Below are positions 1 through 8,043 of a stretch of DNA of 64,000 nucleotides, piece by piece. The DNA is from JBBQWZ01 sp038210135 (GTDB lineage Bacteria > Acidobacteriota > Terriglobia > Bryobacterales > Bryobacteraceae): assembly GCA_038210135.1 (NCBI GenBank), contig JBBQWZ010000024.1, positions 1 to 64,000 of the forward strand, in the 5' to 3' direction. The translations under genes were made by a program, and so were the position numbers. Under the pieces are notes generated by a model, which was not told where the DNA came from, did not search any database, and saw only the letters and a list, made by a program, of their open reading frames with translations. Position 1 is the first letter of the stretch, and every line of letters starts with the position of its first letter.

Positions 1-270
1 CTTGGAAAACGCTCCCGCGTTTCCCACATTCCCACAGCGCCTACGATTGCTTCTTTCCTCAAACAAAAAAGAAAGACTCCAGCCTCACCCACCCTCAACG
101 CCCCGCTTCAGGCTCATCCTTCGATGAGAAAATGCTCCGGCTCCGCGTCCAGCAATGCGCTCCGTCAGGCTGGGCGCACCATCGAGCCAAATGAAAGCTG
201 GGGCGATCGAGGCGTGTGGAACTGCGGGAGGGTGAGGAAGGGAGAGTGTTTGCGGCGGGTTGATGACCGG

Positions 271-957
271 TTAGGCGATTTCCTGCTTGTGCTTTTCGTA
301 AAAACGTTCGGCTTTGGTGAAAGAATCTCCGCCTTGCGCGGCGGGGCTATCGCCGATCGCGGTGTTCTGCGAAACGAACCCAGATTGCGCGGAGTGCTTT
401 TGTTTGTGGCCTCTTGCGCCGGTCATCTGGCGTTCGGCGAACGTTTCGCTCTGGTGCTGCTGGCGCACTTTGTTGCGCTCTTCTTGAAATTTGCGGCGTT
501 CCTTTTGCGTCTGGGCGAGTAGCGCGTGGAGCTGGAGGACCTGGCGGTGATAGCGGGTGGCGTAGCGGGACATGAGGTCGAGTTGTTTCGCGTTTTCAAA
601 GAAGGCTTTGGCTTGGGATTGGGCCCAGTCGGCGTGGTCGGTTGCGTCTTCGGGCATGTGGGGGACGGAGAGCTGGAAGAGGAGATTGGTTTCGATGGCC
701 CGGGCGCGGTCGAGTTGCCACTGCGCGTCGGCGAGGGAGTGCGCGATGCGGAGTTCGTTTTCGCCTTCGCAGCGGAGGCTGGCGACCAACCGGGTGGAGC
801 AGTCGAAATAGTTTTTGAGGTCCTCTTCGCTGGACACGATGGTTTGGCCGGTGAGGTTGTGTTTACGCGCGTTGTACTTGGTGCGCTGTTTGCCTTCGGG
901 TGTTTTGGGTCCGGTTGCATGCTGGGCATTTTCGCGGTTGGTTTCTGCTTGCGACAT
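271..957 (-). CDS. Hypothetical protein with GPKTPEGK N-terminal motif
   Basis: A 228-residue soluble, strongly charged protein. The N-terminus carries the short motif ATGPKTPEGK (about residues 15-24), followed by an N-A-x-K-H-x-L-T-G pattern. I recognise this layout from a family of uncharacterised proteins, often multicopy, in Acidobacteria and Planctomycetes. The centre (about 60-170) is helical and rich in Gln, Arg and Glu, and may form a coiled coil. There is no signal peptide, membrane segment or catalytic motif. The ATG lies just before a non-coding stretch and the gene stands alone. Function unknown; no function should be read into the motif. Confidence 0.6.
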   Translation of the reverse strand: MSQAETNRENAQHATGPKTPEGKQRTKYNARKHNLTGQTIVSSEEDLKNYFDCSTRLVASLRCEGENELRIAHSLADAQWQLDRARAIETNLLFQLSVPHMPEDATDHADWAQSQAKAFFENAKQLDLMSRYATRYHRQVLQLHALLAQTQKERRKFQEERNKVRQQHQSETFAERQMTGARGHKQKHSAQSGFVSQNTAIGDSPAAQGGDSFTKAERFYEKHKQEIA

Positions 958-1292
958 TGATTTGCTCCCTGGGGATGGGTTTCCATCCGCGCTTACGGTA
1001 GCTCACGCGTTGGCTGGTTTAGGTGGGTAGGCGGGGGGTTTGTTGAGAGGATTGCGGATATAAATTTGGTTGGCGCGTGACCGTTGGCGGTTCGCCGCGG
1101 TTAGAGGGAGCGCGGGGGTCCGCTTCCGGCGCAGCGTTTCGCGCTGCTGTGGGCGCGGCTCGGATATGGGTTTCGTTTGGCGGTGCTGGCGCGTTCGCGG
1201 TACAGGAGACGCTAACGGACTTGAAACAAAAGGGCGTGATGACGGGTCAAGCTAGGGAGCTTCCACGAAAGGAAGCCGCGAAAGAGGAACGC
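958..1292. other. Intergenic stretch with no recognised element
   Basis: About 335 bases between the start of the GPKTPEGK protein and the small membrane protein. I see no tRNA, no long inverted repeat and no convincing promoter. Short open frames here lack ribosome-binding sites and recognisable motifs. Confidence 0.4.
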
Positions 1293-1454
1293 ATGTTGCT
1301 ACTGATTATTCTGCTGGTTTTGATATTTGGACTGGGTGGAGGCTACTACGGCAACAGCCGCTGGGGCGGCGGAGGCGGCGCGGGCGTGGGCTTGGGTACT
1401 GTGCTGGTGATCCTGCTGATCGCCTACCTCCTCGGCATCATACCTGGCCGGTAA
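1293..1454 (+). CDS. Small DUF3309-like membrane protein
   Basis: A 53-residue protein made of two hydrophobic segments (about 1-16 and 33-48) separated by a Gly/Trp-rich linker with a run of glycines. This is the build of the small DUF3309-type membrane proteins. The ATG at 1293 was chosen over longer upstream frames because AGAGG at 1283-1287 sits 5 bases before it and the upstream part looks non-coding. Function unknown; in other bacteria such proteins are often treated as stress-related small membrane proteins, which cannot be tested here. Confidence 0.55.
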   Translation: MLLLIILLVLIFGLGGGYYGNSRWGGGGGAGVGLGTVLVILLIAYLLGIIPGR

Positions 1455-1559
1455 ACCTGCGAGGCGGCGTCCCAAGCCATGGGACTTCACTATAGTGTGC
1501 CGAAGAATCCACGGACGCCGCCGCCAGAGCTGCTCGCACTCGGATCGCCTGTCGATGCT

Positions 1560-2663
1560 TTAGAGGAACGTCTTGAAGTCCATGACATCGCCGTCGGCCA
1601 CGACGTAGTCTTTGCCTTCCGTGCGGATCTTACCGAGCTCGCGCGCTTTGGCGAAGCTACCGCAAGCGACCAGGTCGGTGTACGCGGTGGTCTCGGCTGA
1701 AATGAAGCTTTTCTCGAAGTCGGAGTGAATGACGCCGGCCGCTTGCGGAGCCTTGTCGCCGGCGCGGATGGTCCACGCGCGAGTCTCTTTCTCGCCGGTG
1801 GTCAGGTAGGTGCGGAGGCCGAGCAGGTAGTACGCTTCCTTGATCAGGATGCCGGAGCCGGACTGCTCGACGCCGAGACCGGCAAGATATTCGGCGGCTT
1901 CTTGAGCAGGCAGCGTGACCAGCTCCGACTCGATCTCAGCGGAAACGACCACCGCGCGCGTCCCGAGGTGTGTGGCCGCATAGTCGCGGACTCGCTGCAC
2001 CCAGGGATTGCTATCGGGATTCGCCAGATCGCCTTCGGCCACATTGCAGGCGAAGAGCGTGGGCTTGGCGGTGAGTAGGAAGAGCGGCTTCATCAACAGC
2101 GCCTCCTCGGGGGAGACCTCGAGCGAGAAGGCGTGCTTACCCTCGTTCAAATGCGGCTCCATCCGGTCGAGCAGGTTCAGCTCGGCCTGCGCCTTCTTGT
2201 CACCGGACTTGGCGGGCTTCTGCTGGCGGACGCGACGCTTCTGAATGCTGTCCAGATCGGCGAGAATCAACTCGGTATTTACGATTTCGATATCGCGCAC
2301 CGGATCGACCGAATCCATGACGTGCTCGATGTTCGAATCCTCGAAGCACCGGACTACCTGCACGATGGCATCTACTTCGCGAATGTGGCCGAGGAACTGG
2401 TTGCCGAGTCCTTCGCCTTGGCTTGCGCCCTTGACGAGTCCGGCAATGTCTACGAACTCGAAAACGGACGGGATGATTTTCTGGGTGTTGCTGATCTTGG
2501 CCAGCACTTCGAGGCGTTCATCGGGCACAGTGACGACGCCCTGGTTGGGTTCAATGGTGCAGAAGCGGTAGTTCGCCGCCATGGCCTTACGCGTTTGCGT
2601 AACGGCGTTAAAGAGAGTGCTTTTGCCAACGTTGGGCAGACCTACAATTCCGGCGCAGAGCAT
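1560..2663 (-). CDS. ychF: Redox-regulated ATPase YchF
   Basis: A 367-residue member of the Obg-related P-loop family that binds ATP rather than GTP and associates with ribosomes. The P-loop GLPNVGKST is at residues 8-16, the G3 segment DIAGLVKGAS near residue 72, and the nucleotide-specificity motif reads NVAE instead of the GTPase NKxD, which is the YchF hallmark. A coiled-coil insertion follows the G domain and a TGS domain closes the C-terminus (ending near DVMDFKTFL). The length is normal and the gene complete. It is transcribed in the same direction as the Sel1 gene but separated from it by 100 bases, so it is probably monocistronic. Confidence 0.96.
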   Translation of the reverse strand: MLCAGIVGLPNVGKSTLFNAVTQTRKAMAANYRFCTIEPNQGVVTVPDERLEVLAKISNTQKIIPSVFEFVDIAGLVKGASQGEGLGNQFLGHIREVDAIVQVVRCFEDSNIEHVMDSVDPVRDIEIVNTELILADLDSIQKRRVRQQKPAKSGDKKAQAELNLLDRMEPHLNEGKHAFSLEVSPEEALLMKPLFLLTAKPTLFACNVAEGDLANPDSNPWVQRVRDYAATHLGTRAVVVSAEIESELVTLPAQEAAEYLAGLGVEQSGSGILIKEAYYLLGLRTYLTTGEKETRAWTIRAGDKAPQAAGVIHSDFEKSFISAETTAYTDLVACGSFAKARELGKIRTEGKDYVVADGDVMDFKTFL

Positions 2664-2763
2664 GATGGGTGAAGAGGGACCTTTGTGGGGAAAACGGGGA
2701 AGCGGACAGGGATTGGCTTCTTTTCGAGTTTAGCGGATTCGCGGCAATACGAAAAGCTTAGAG

Positions 2764-3450
2764 CTAGCGGCCGAGCGCCTTCTTCCTCTTCGCCTCCCGG
2801 ACGTAGTTCCTGATGATGAAGTAAGAGGCCACTATGGACAGGATGCCGAAGATGAAGTCAAACGCTTTCTCCCACGGGATCTTGAATGACGCATATTCCT
2901 TCTTCAGCGCCTCGGCCCGGGCGCGGCCCTGTGTCCATTGCTCGGGCGTGAGTTCCTTAAGGATGTCGTCGCGCTGCTTGGCGCCGCTGGTGAGCTTCAC
3001 GGTGGAGAGTTCCGACCAGGCGAAGGCCTCGACCAGATTGACGGGCACGCCGTAGCCGCGCCAGTGCATCAGCCCGACGTTGGCTTGGCCGGCGGCGTAG
3101 CCTTGGCGGGCGGCAGCCATAAAGTAACGCATCGCGGCGGGGTAATCCTGAGTGACCACTTTGCCGTTGAGATACAGCCGGCCGAGGCGATTTTCCGCGC
3201 CGGGATAGTTTTGGCCGGCGGAGCGGGACAACCAGTCGAGCGCGGCTCCGACGTCCACCGGGCGCCCTTCGCCTTCGAGGTACATGATGGCGAGGTCGTA
3301 CTGGCAACTGGCGGTGCCTTTTTTCGCACAGCCTTCCCAGAGACGGAACGCGGTGGCGTAGTCCTTGGCCTTCACCGCCGCCAGCGCGTCACTCGACGGA
3401 GAGGCGGTGGCGGAACTCGTAAGGAACGCGAGGAGAGCGGCAAGCAGCAC
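2764..3450 (-). CDS. Sel1-repeat protein with signal peptide and C-terminal membrane segment
   Basis: A 228-residue protein starting at GTG 3450; an in-frame TAG lies four codons upstream, which forces this start. The first 17 residues look like a signal peptide. Three to four Sel1-like TPR repeats follow (pattern A-x-x-x-L-G-x-x-Y-x-x-G-x-G-V, about residues 45-150). A hydrophobic segment near residues 195-215 and a basic tail close the protein. The likely topology is periplasmic Sel1 repeats anchored in the inner membrane. Sel1 repeats bind partner proteins; no partner is indicated. It is divergent from the diguanylate cyclase gene across 93 bases. Confidence 0.8.
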   Translation of the reverse strand: MLLAALLAFLTSSATASPSSDALAAVKAKDYATAFRLWEGCAKKGTASCQYDLAIMYLEGEGRPVDVGAALDWLSRSAGQNYPGAENRLGRLYLNGKVVTQDYPAAMRYFMAAARQGYAAGQANVGLMHWRGYGVPVNLVEAFAWSELSTVKLTSGAKQRDDILKELTPEQWTQGRARAEALKKEYASFKIPWEKAFDFIFGILSIVASYFIIRNYVREAKRKKALGR

Positions 3451-3543
3451 GAAAACAGGCTAACCGATTTCGATGGGGCGGCGCGACCGCACGCCGCGAA
3501 ACGATCCGCTCATGATTCCCGGTTTGAGGACGATGAGCTGAGA

Positions 3544-4503
3544 ATGGTTAATCTGGAGACAAACCAACGCGCAGCCTTTTATGAGGCGCTGCTCGAGAAC
3601 GTCAGCGATGGCATCTACTTCGTGGATCTCGACCGCCGGATTCTATATTGGAACGCGGCGGCGGAGCGGCTTTCGGGGTACAGCCGGTCGCAAATGGTGG
3701 GTCAGATTTGCGGCCCCTGCGGGCTGACGCATTGCGATGAGCGTGGCGAGTCGTTGTGCGGCGAGGGGTGCCCCCTTTCGTCCGTGATCCAGAACGGGAA
3801 AGCACGCACGTGCGAAGTCTTCCTCCGGCATCGGGACGGATATCGAGTGCCGGTGCATGTGACCGCCTCGCCGATGGTGGATGAGAACGGCGCGACCGTG
3901 GGCGTGGTCGAGATCTTTTCGGACAATTCCGATAAGGTCGCGGCGATGGAAGAGACACTGCGGGCCAACCGGAAAGCGACGATCGATCCGCTGACAGAAG
4001 CTGGCAATCGCCGCTACGGGGAAGACGTAATCGCGCGTTATCTCGGAAAGCGAGTTGAAGGGGAAGGCCCGGGCGGCGTCGTCTTCGTGGATGTGGACAG
4101 GTTCAAGGCGATCAACGATCGATTCGGGCACGCGGCGGGAGACTTGGCGCTGCAAACGATTGTCCAGACCCTCAAGAGAAACGTCCGGTCCATGGACGCG
4201 GTCTGCCGTTGGGGCGGCGACGAGTTCCTGATTTTTATGCCTGGCGCTCCGCCCGAGGTTCCCGCGCTGATCGCCGAACGCTGTCGCCGGTTGGTCGAAA
4301 GCTCCTCCTGCGAATTTGAGGGGCGGCGTATCTCGTTCACCTGCTCGGTCGGCGTGACGTTGATCCAGCCCGGCGACACGCTCGCGACGATGCTGAGTCG
4401 CGCGGACCTTCTGATGTACCGCGGTAAACATGCCGGCGGAAATCAGGTGGCCGCCGAGCGAGGGTTGCCGGTCTTGCGCCTTGAGACGATCGACGGCACA
4501 TAG
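3544..4503 (+). CDS. PAS-GGDEF diguanylate cyclase
   Basis: A 319-residue protein predicted to make cyclic di-GMP from two GTP. A PAS domain occupies about residues 10-130 and contains a Cys-rich insertion (CGPCGLTHC ... LCGEGCPL). The GGDEF domain fills about 150-305; the active-site motif GGDEF is intact and an RxxD inhibitory I-site (RSMD) sits exactly five residues before it, so both catalysis and product feedback are expected. There is no membrane segment, so it is cytoplasmic. The ATG at 3544 was chosen because the frame upstream overlaps the divergent Sel1 gene and looks non-coding. Unusually for such genes, no phosphodiesterase or receiver domain is nearby. Confidence 0.92.
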   Translation: MVNLETNQRAAFYEALLENVSDGIYFVDLDRRILYWNAAAERLSGYSRSQMVGQICGPCGLTHCDERGESLCGEGCPLSSVIQNGKARTCEVFLRHRDGYRVPVHVTASPMVDENGATVGVVEIFSDNSDKVAAMEETLRANRKATIDPLTEAGNRRYGEDVIARYLGKRVEGEGPGGVVFVDVDRFKAINDRFGHAAGDLALQTIVQTLKRNVRSMDAVCRWGGDEFLIFMPGAPPEVPALIAERCRRLVESSSCEFEGRRISFTCSVGVTLIQPGDTLATMLSRADLLMYRGKHAGGNQVAAERGLPVLRLETIDGT

Positions 4504-4545
4504 AAGGCGGTCCGCGATCGGCTCTACGACGGTGGACTGAAAAAG

Positions 4546-4570
4546 AGTCCCCGCCCTGACGGACGGGGCT
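4546..4570. other. GC-rich imperfect inverted repeat
   Basis: A short imperfect palindrome (CCCCG arms around CCCTGACGGA) between the diguanylate cyclase and the DUF1697 gene. It has no following T-run, so it is a weak terminator candidate; a REP-like element is equally possible. Confidence 0.3.
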
Positions 4571-4658
4571 ATAACGTAGAGCGTCGCGCACTGAAAGGGT
4601 CCTACGGACAGGCACTGGCCAGGCCAGTCGATCCCGCCGGATTCGCTAGACTTTACGG

Positions 4659-5204
4659 ATGGCGGAGACGCACATCGCACTCCTGCGGGGAGTCAATGTC
4701 GGGGGCAGCAACAAGCTACCGATGAAGGATCTGGCGGCGATCTTCGTCGCGGCAGGCGGCACCAACGTCCGGACTTATATTCAAAGCGGGAACGTCGTTT
4801 TCGATGCGCCGCCAAAGCAAGCCGCCAAAATCGGGCTGACGGTGGCTGGCGAGATCAAGAAGCGATTTGGCTTTGAAACGACGCTGGTGCTCCGGACGGC
4901 GACCGAACTTGCCGACGCGGTGGCCAGGCATCCGTTCAGAAAGCCGGGGATCGACGACACACGGATCGCGGTGATGTTTCTGGCGGACCTTCCCACCGCC
5001 GAGCGTGTAGCGTCGCTCGATCCGGAGCGATCTCCAGGCGATCAATATGTGGTCGACGGGCGCGAGATTTTCGCGCACTTGCCGAACGGGTTCGGGAAAT
5101 CGAAGCTGACGAATGCGTACTTCGATTCGAAGTTGAAGACGGTCAGCACCGGGAGAAACTGGCGTACCGTTCAGACTCTTCTCGAAATGGCGGGCGGAGG
5201 GTGA
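4659..5204 (+). CDS. DUF1697 family protein
   Basis: A 181-residue cytoplasmic protein with the family signature at the N-terminus (ALLRGVNVGGSNKLPMKDL), then a TYIQSGNVVF segment near residue 40 and a C-terminal RNWRTV segment near residue 168. The length is typical of DUF1697. The biochemical function of the family is unknown. The stop overlaps a GTG that begins a truncated DUF1624 reading frame, so the two were probably once a translationally coupled pair. Confidence 0.9.
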   Translation: MAETHIALLRGVNVGGSNKLPMKDLAAIFVAAGGTNVRTYIQSGNVVFDAPPKQAAKIGLTVAGEIKKRFGFETTLVLRTATELADAVARHPFRKPGIDDTRIAVMFLADLPTAERVASLDPERSPGDQYVVDGREIFAHLPNGFGKSKLTNAYFDSKLKTVSTGRNWRTVQTLLEMAGGG

Positions 5205-5314
5205 ATCCTTCAAAGGGCTTTGGGCGCCTGCAGTCGATTGCGGTGATGCGCGGCGTCATTATGATTATCATGGCGCTCGATCACACGCGCGATTGGTGGC
5301 TTGGGTACTTATGA
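5201..5314 (+). pseudogene. N-terminal remnant of a DUF1624 (HGSNAT-like) membrane protein
   Basis: Reading from GTG 5201, which overlaps the previous stop, gives 37 codons before TGA. The segment SIAVMRGVIMIIMALDHTRD is the first transmembrane helix of DUF1624/heparan-acetyltransferase-like membrane proteins, which normally run to about 370 residues. Only this helix survives; the frame then stops inside the beginning of the YdeI-like gene. I read it as the residue of a deletion that joined the DUF1624 start to the following gene. Confidence 0.6.
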
Positions 5315-5901
5315 AGCCGATGTTCTTTGCGACGCCGGCGGAATGGCGAGCGTGGCTCGAAGAGCATCACGCCAATGAAACCGAACTGCTGGTCGGTTTT
5401 CACAAGAAGGGCTCGGGAAGGCCGAGCATCACTTGGCCGGAATCGGTGGACAGCGCGCTGTGCTTCGGCTGGATCGACGGCGTGCGGCGGCGGATCGATG
5501 AAGACAGTTACAGCATCCGGTTTACGCCGCGGCGGAAGCGCAGCATCTGGAGCAACGTCAACATCCGCCGCGTGGCGGAACTGACCAAACTGGGCCTGAT
5601 GCATGCGACGGGGTTGAAGGCGTTCGCCGCGCGGGAAGACGCGAAATCGGGGATCTATCTGTACGAGCAGAACGAAGTGCCGGTATTCGATAGCGCGATC
5701 GAGCAGCGGTTCCGCGCGAACCGCGGCGCGTGGAAGTTCTTCGAAGCCCAGCCACCGGGGTATCGCAAACTGGCGGCCAACTACGTCATGACAGCGAAGC
5801 GCGAGGAGACGCGGCTTGCGCGCCTCAAAAAGCTGGTCGAGGATTCGACGGCCAACCGTCGGCTTGGCGTTCTGGCGCGCCCATTGAAACCGGACCGGTA
5901 G
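5311..5901 (+). CDS. YdeI/OmpD-associated family protein
   Basis: A 196-residue cytoplasmic protein of the YdeI/OmpD-associated family, which belongs to a group annotated as bacteriocin-protection proteins. Recognisable segments are the N-terminal F-x-T-P-A-E-W-R-A-W-L, then ALCFGWIDGVRRRID near residue 50 and TPRRKRSIWSNVN near residue 72. The C-terminal half contains an A-N-Y-V-M-T-A-K-R-E-E-T segment. The ATG at 5311 matches the family start (MKPMFF); six extra upstream codons are possible but lie inside the DUF1624 remnant. The molecular role is not established. Confidence 0.88.
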   Translation: MKPMFFATPAEWRAWLEEHHANETELLVGFHKKGSGRPSITWPESVDSALCFGWIDGVRRRIDEDSYSIRFTPRRKRSIWSNVNIRRVAELTKLGLMHATGLKAFAAREDAKSGIYLYEQNEVPVFDSAIEQRFRANRGAWKFFEAQPPGYRKLAANYVMTAKREETRLARLKKLVEDSTANRRLGVLARPLKPDR

Positions 5902-6024
5902 ATCGGACCGAAATAGAATGTTAAGCGATGCGCCCGTTTTGCAGGTTTCACTTTTGGCTTATCAATTTTCGGCGGCTTCGCGCATTCTAATATGAACGGC
6001 GAATTCGCCAGAATGGAAGACTAG

Positions 6025-6804
6025 ATGCCAACCGTACCCGAACTGATCGTCCAATGGCGAAACAAGCAGATCACTGGAAGCGTGCTGATGCGCGCGCTGG
6101 TGTCGCACCAGAAATGGATTCTGCCAGTCTCTGAATCGGCGGCGGTCGAAATGATGGCGACGAACGCGGCGTCGCGGCTGCAGTACAACCGGGATCCGCA
6201 GGGCGTCAATCGGCTGATGATTTTCTCGAGCCCGGAGACGATGACGGAGTACCGCAAAAACAGCGGCATGACGGGCGAGCAGCAACACGTACTGACGACG
6301 ACGGGCGCGTGGGTGTTCCGGCTGCCGCTCGAAGGCATCGACCAGATCTGGGTCGATCCGCTGACGGCGGATGATATTTTCTACGACAAAGAACAGTTTC
6401 CGCGGCTGCATCGGCTGGCGGACGCGATCGAAGTCGAGGAGGCACTGGTTGGACTGCGCCAGGGAACGATGCCGGACAGCGCGATCGGAATCGTGAAGAA
6501 GTACCAGAATTTCTGGGTGCCCCTGGGGGTTCACGAGGATGGAATGCGGCTGGTGATGGCTCCGGATGAGAAGGGGCGGTCGCTGGCGGCGGTGTTCACC
6601 TATGAGGATTCGTGCACGGCGTTTCTACCGGAGGCGGAGGCGCACAAAGGCAGCGGCACGATCGAGGAAAGGGTGTTGGCGGGTGAAGCGCTGTTCTCGA
6701 TCCTGAATACGATGCCGATCGACGGGATCGTTTTCAATTGCAGCGGTCCGGTTCCGCCGGTGGCGTTCGCGAAGGCGTTTGCGCAGATGGTTTGCGAGGC
6801 GTAG
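6025..6804 (+). CDS. SseB-like domain protein, function unknown
   Basis: A 259-residue cytoplasmic protein. About residues 60-130 (a MIFSSPETM strand, then a hydrophobic strand ending in WVDPLT) recall the SseB N-terminal domain fold, and a second similar alpha/beta half may follow, ending in DGIVFNCSGP. No catalytic motif is visible. The assignment rests on pattern only and is tentative. It stands alone, followed by the tandem GC-rich repeat that precedes the sialidase-like gene. Confidence 0.5.
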   Translation: MPTVPELIVQWRNKQITGSVLMRALVSHQKWILPVSESAAVEMMATNAASRLQYNRDPQGVNRLMIFSSPETMTEYRKNSGMTGEQQHVLTTTGAWVFRLPLEGIDQIWVDPLTADDIFYDKEQFPRLHRLADAIEVEEALVGLRQGTMPDSAIGIVKKYQNFWVPLGVHEDGMRLVMAPDEKGRSLAAVFTYEDSCTAFLPEAEAHKGSGTIEERVLAGEALFSILNTMPIDGIVFNCSGPVPPVAFAKAFAQMVCEA

Positions 6805-6811
6805 GGCGCTG

Positions 6812-6955
6812 GGGTCCGCTCGCTTGCGGTCGCGGTTCGGTGCTGCTGGGGTGAGCGCGCCGTTACGGTCGCGGTTCGGTGCTGCTGGCGTCCGCTCCCT
6901 TACGGTCGCGGTTCGGTGCTGCTGGGGTCCGCTCCCTTACGGTCGCGGTTCGGGC
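6812..6955. repeat. Four tandem copies of a 37-39 bp interspersed repeat (type A)
   Basis: The core CGGTCGCGGTTCGG recurs at 6827, 6866, 6903 and 6940, giving periods of 39, 37 and 37 bases. The flanking sequence TCCGCTCCCTTA is also repeated. The same core reappears at 30100-30190 downstream of glyS, so this is an interspersed family. The array fills nearly the whole space between the SseB-like gene and the sialidase-like gene. Confidence 0.9.
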
Positions 6956-6981
6956 GGGGAAACCTAGCGGGACGGGGTGGG

Positions 6982-8043
6982 ATGATGGGCGTGATGAAGA
7001 TTGCGCTGCTTTGGTTTTCGGTGGTTGGTTCGATGGTTGGAGCTTCGAAGGCGGAGTTTGTTTTTGAGACGGCTCCGTTTGCTTCGGCGCACGCTTCGAC
7101 CGTGATTGAACTACGGGACGGCGATCTGATGGCGTCGTGGTTCGGCGGGTCGGCGGAAGGCAATCCGGACGTTGCGATTTACACGGCTCGCCGGACGAAG
7201 ACGGGATGGGCGGAACCGGTCGAGGTGATTCGCGAGCCGAATATTCCGACTTACAATCCGGTTCTGTTTTATACCAACGACCACCGGCTGTGGCTGTATT
7301 ACAAGTTCGGTCCGCATCCGGACAATTGGACCGGGGGCCGTGTATTCAGTACGGACGACGGGAAGACGTGGTCGCGTCCGGAACATTTGCCGGCTGGATT
7401 GTATGGTCCGATTCGCGCGAAACCTCTGGTGTTGGCCGATGGAACGATCGTCAGCGGAACGTCGGTCGAGAGCTACCGGCAGTGGGCGGTTTGGATTGAG
7501 CGATCGACGGATGGCGGCAAGACGTGGACAAAGTTCGGGCCGATTACGGTACCCGCGGCCGCGAACGGCGTGAAGGGCGATGCTCCGCCGGCGGTGCCTG
7601 GGTCGGGGGAATGGGCGCAGACCGACGGAATTATTCAGCCTTCGGTGGTTCATCTGGGCGGCAAACGACTACGGCTGTATGCGCGGTCGACTGCGAAAAC
7701 GGGGAAGATCTGCGTGGCGGATTCGAATGACGGGGGCGTGACATGGACGCAGGCGCGTCCGATCGATTTGCCGAATCCGAATTCCGGCATCGACGCGGTG
7801 ACGCTGAAAGACGGGCGCGTGGTGATGATCTACAACCACACGGACAAGGGGCGGTCGCCGCTGAATCTCGCGATCAGCAAAGATGGCGAGACGTTCAAGA
7901 TGTTCGAGACGCTCGAGAGCGAGCGCGGCGAATTCTCGTATCCCGCGCTGGTGCAGGCGCGCAACGGCGATCTGCTGATGACCTATACGTGGAACCGCAA
8001 GCGGATCAAGTTCGTGCGGTTTCCGCTGGCGGATATCCGCTAG
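6982..8043 (+). CDS. Secreted sialidase-like BNR-repeat protein
   Basis: About 353 residues with an N-terminal signal peptide ending near GASKA. At least three Asp-box motifs (S-x-D-x-G-x-T-W) are visible: STDDGKTW, STDGGKTW and SNDGGVTW, which mark blades of a six-bladed sialidase/neuraminidase propeller. It likely acts on extracellular glycans; the true substrate cannot be read from sequence. Start at ATG 6982 (ATG 6985 and 6994 are alternatives); GGGGTGGG lies directly before 6982. The leader region is the type A repeat array. Its stop overlaps the stop of larE in a shared CTAG. Confidence 0.82.
   Translation: MMGVMKIALLWFSVVGSMVGASKAEFVFETAPFASAHASTVIELRDGDLMASWFGGSAEGNPDVAIYTARRTKTGWAEPVEVIREPNIPTYNPVLFYTNDHRLWLYYKFGPHPDNWTGGRVFSTDDGKTWSRPEHLPAGLYGPIRAKPLVLADGTIVSGTSVESYRQWAVWIERSTDGGKTWTKFGPITVPAAANGVKGDAPPAVPGSGEWAQTDGIIQPSVVHLGGKRLRLYARSTAKTGKICVADSNDGGVTWTQARPIDLPNPNSGIDAVTLKDGRVVMIYNHTDKGRSPLNLAISKDGETFKMFETLESERGEFSYPALVQARNGDLLMTYTWNRKRIKFVRFPLADIR

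Noticed and set aside
2938..3543. Long N-terminal extension of the diguanylate cyclase
   Set aside because: It overlaps the Sel1 gene antisense and the encoded sequence has no domain; the PAS domain starts right after ATG 3544.
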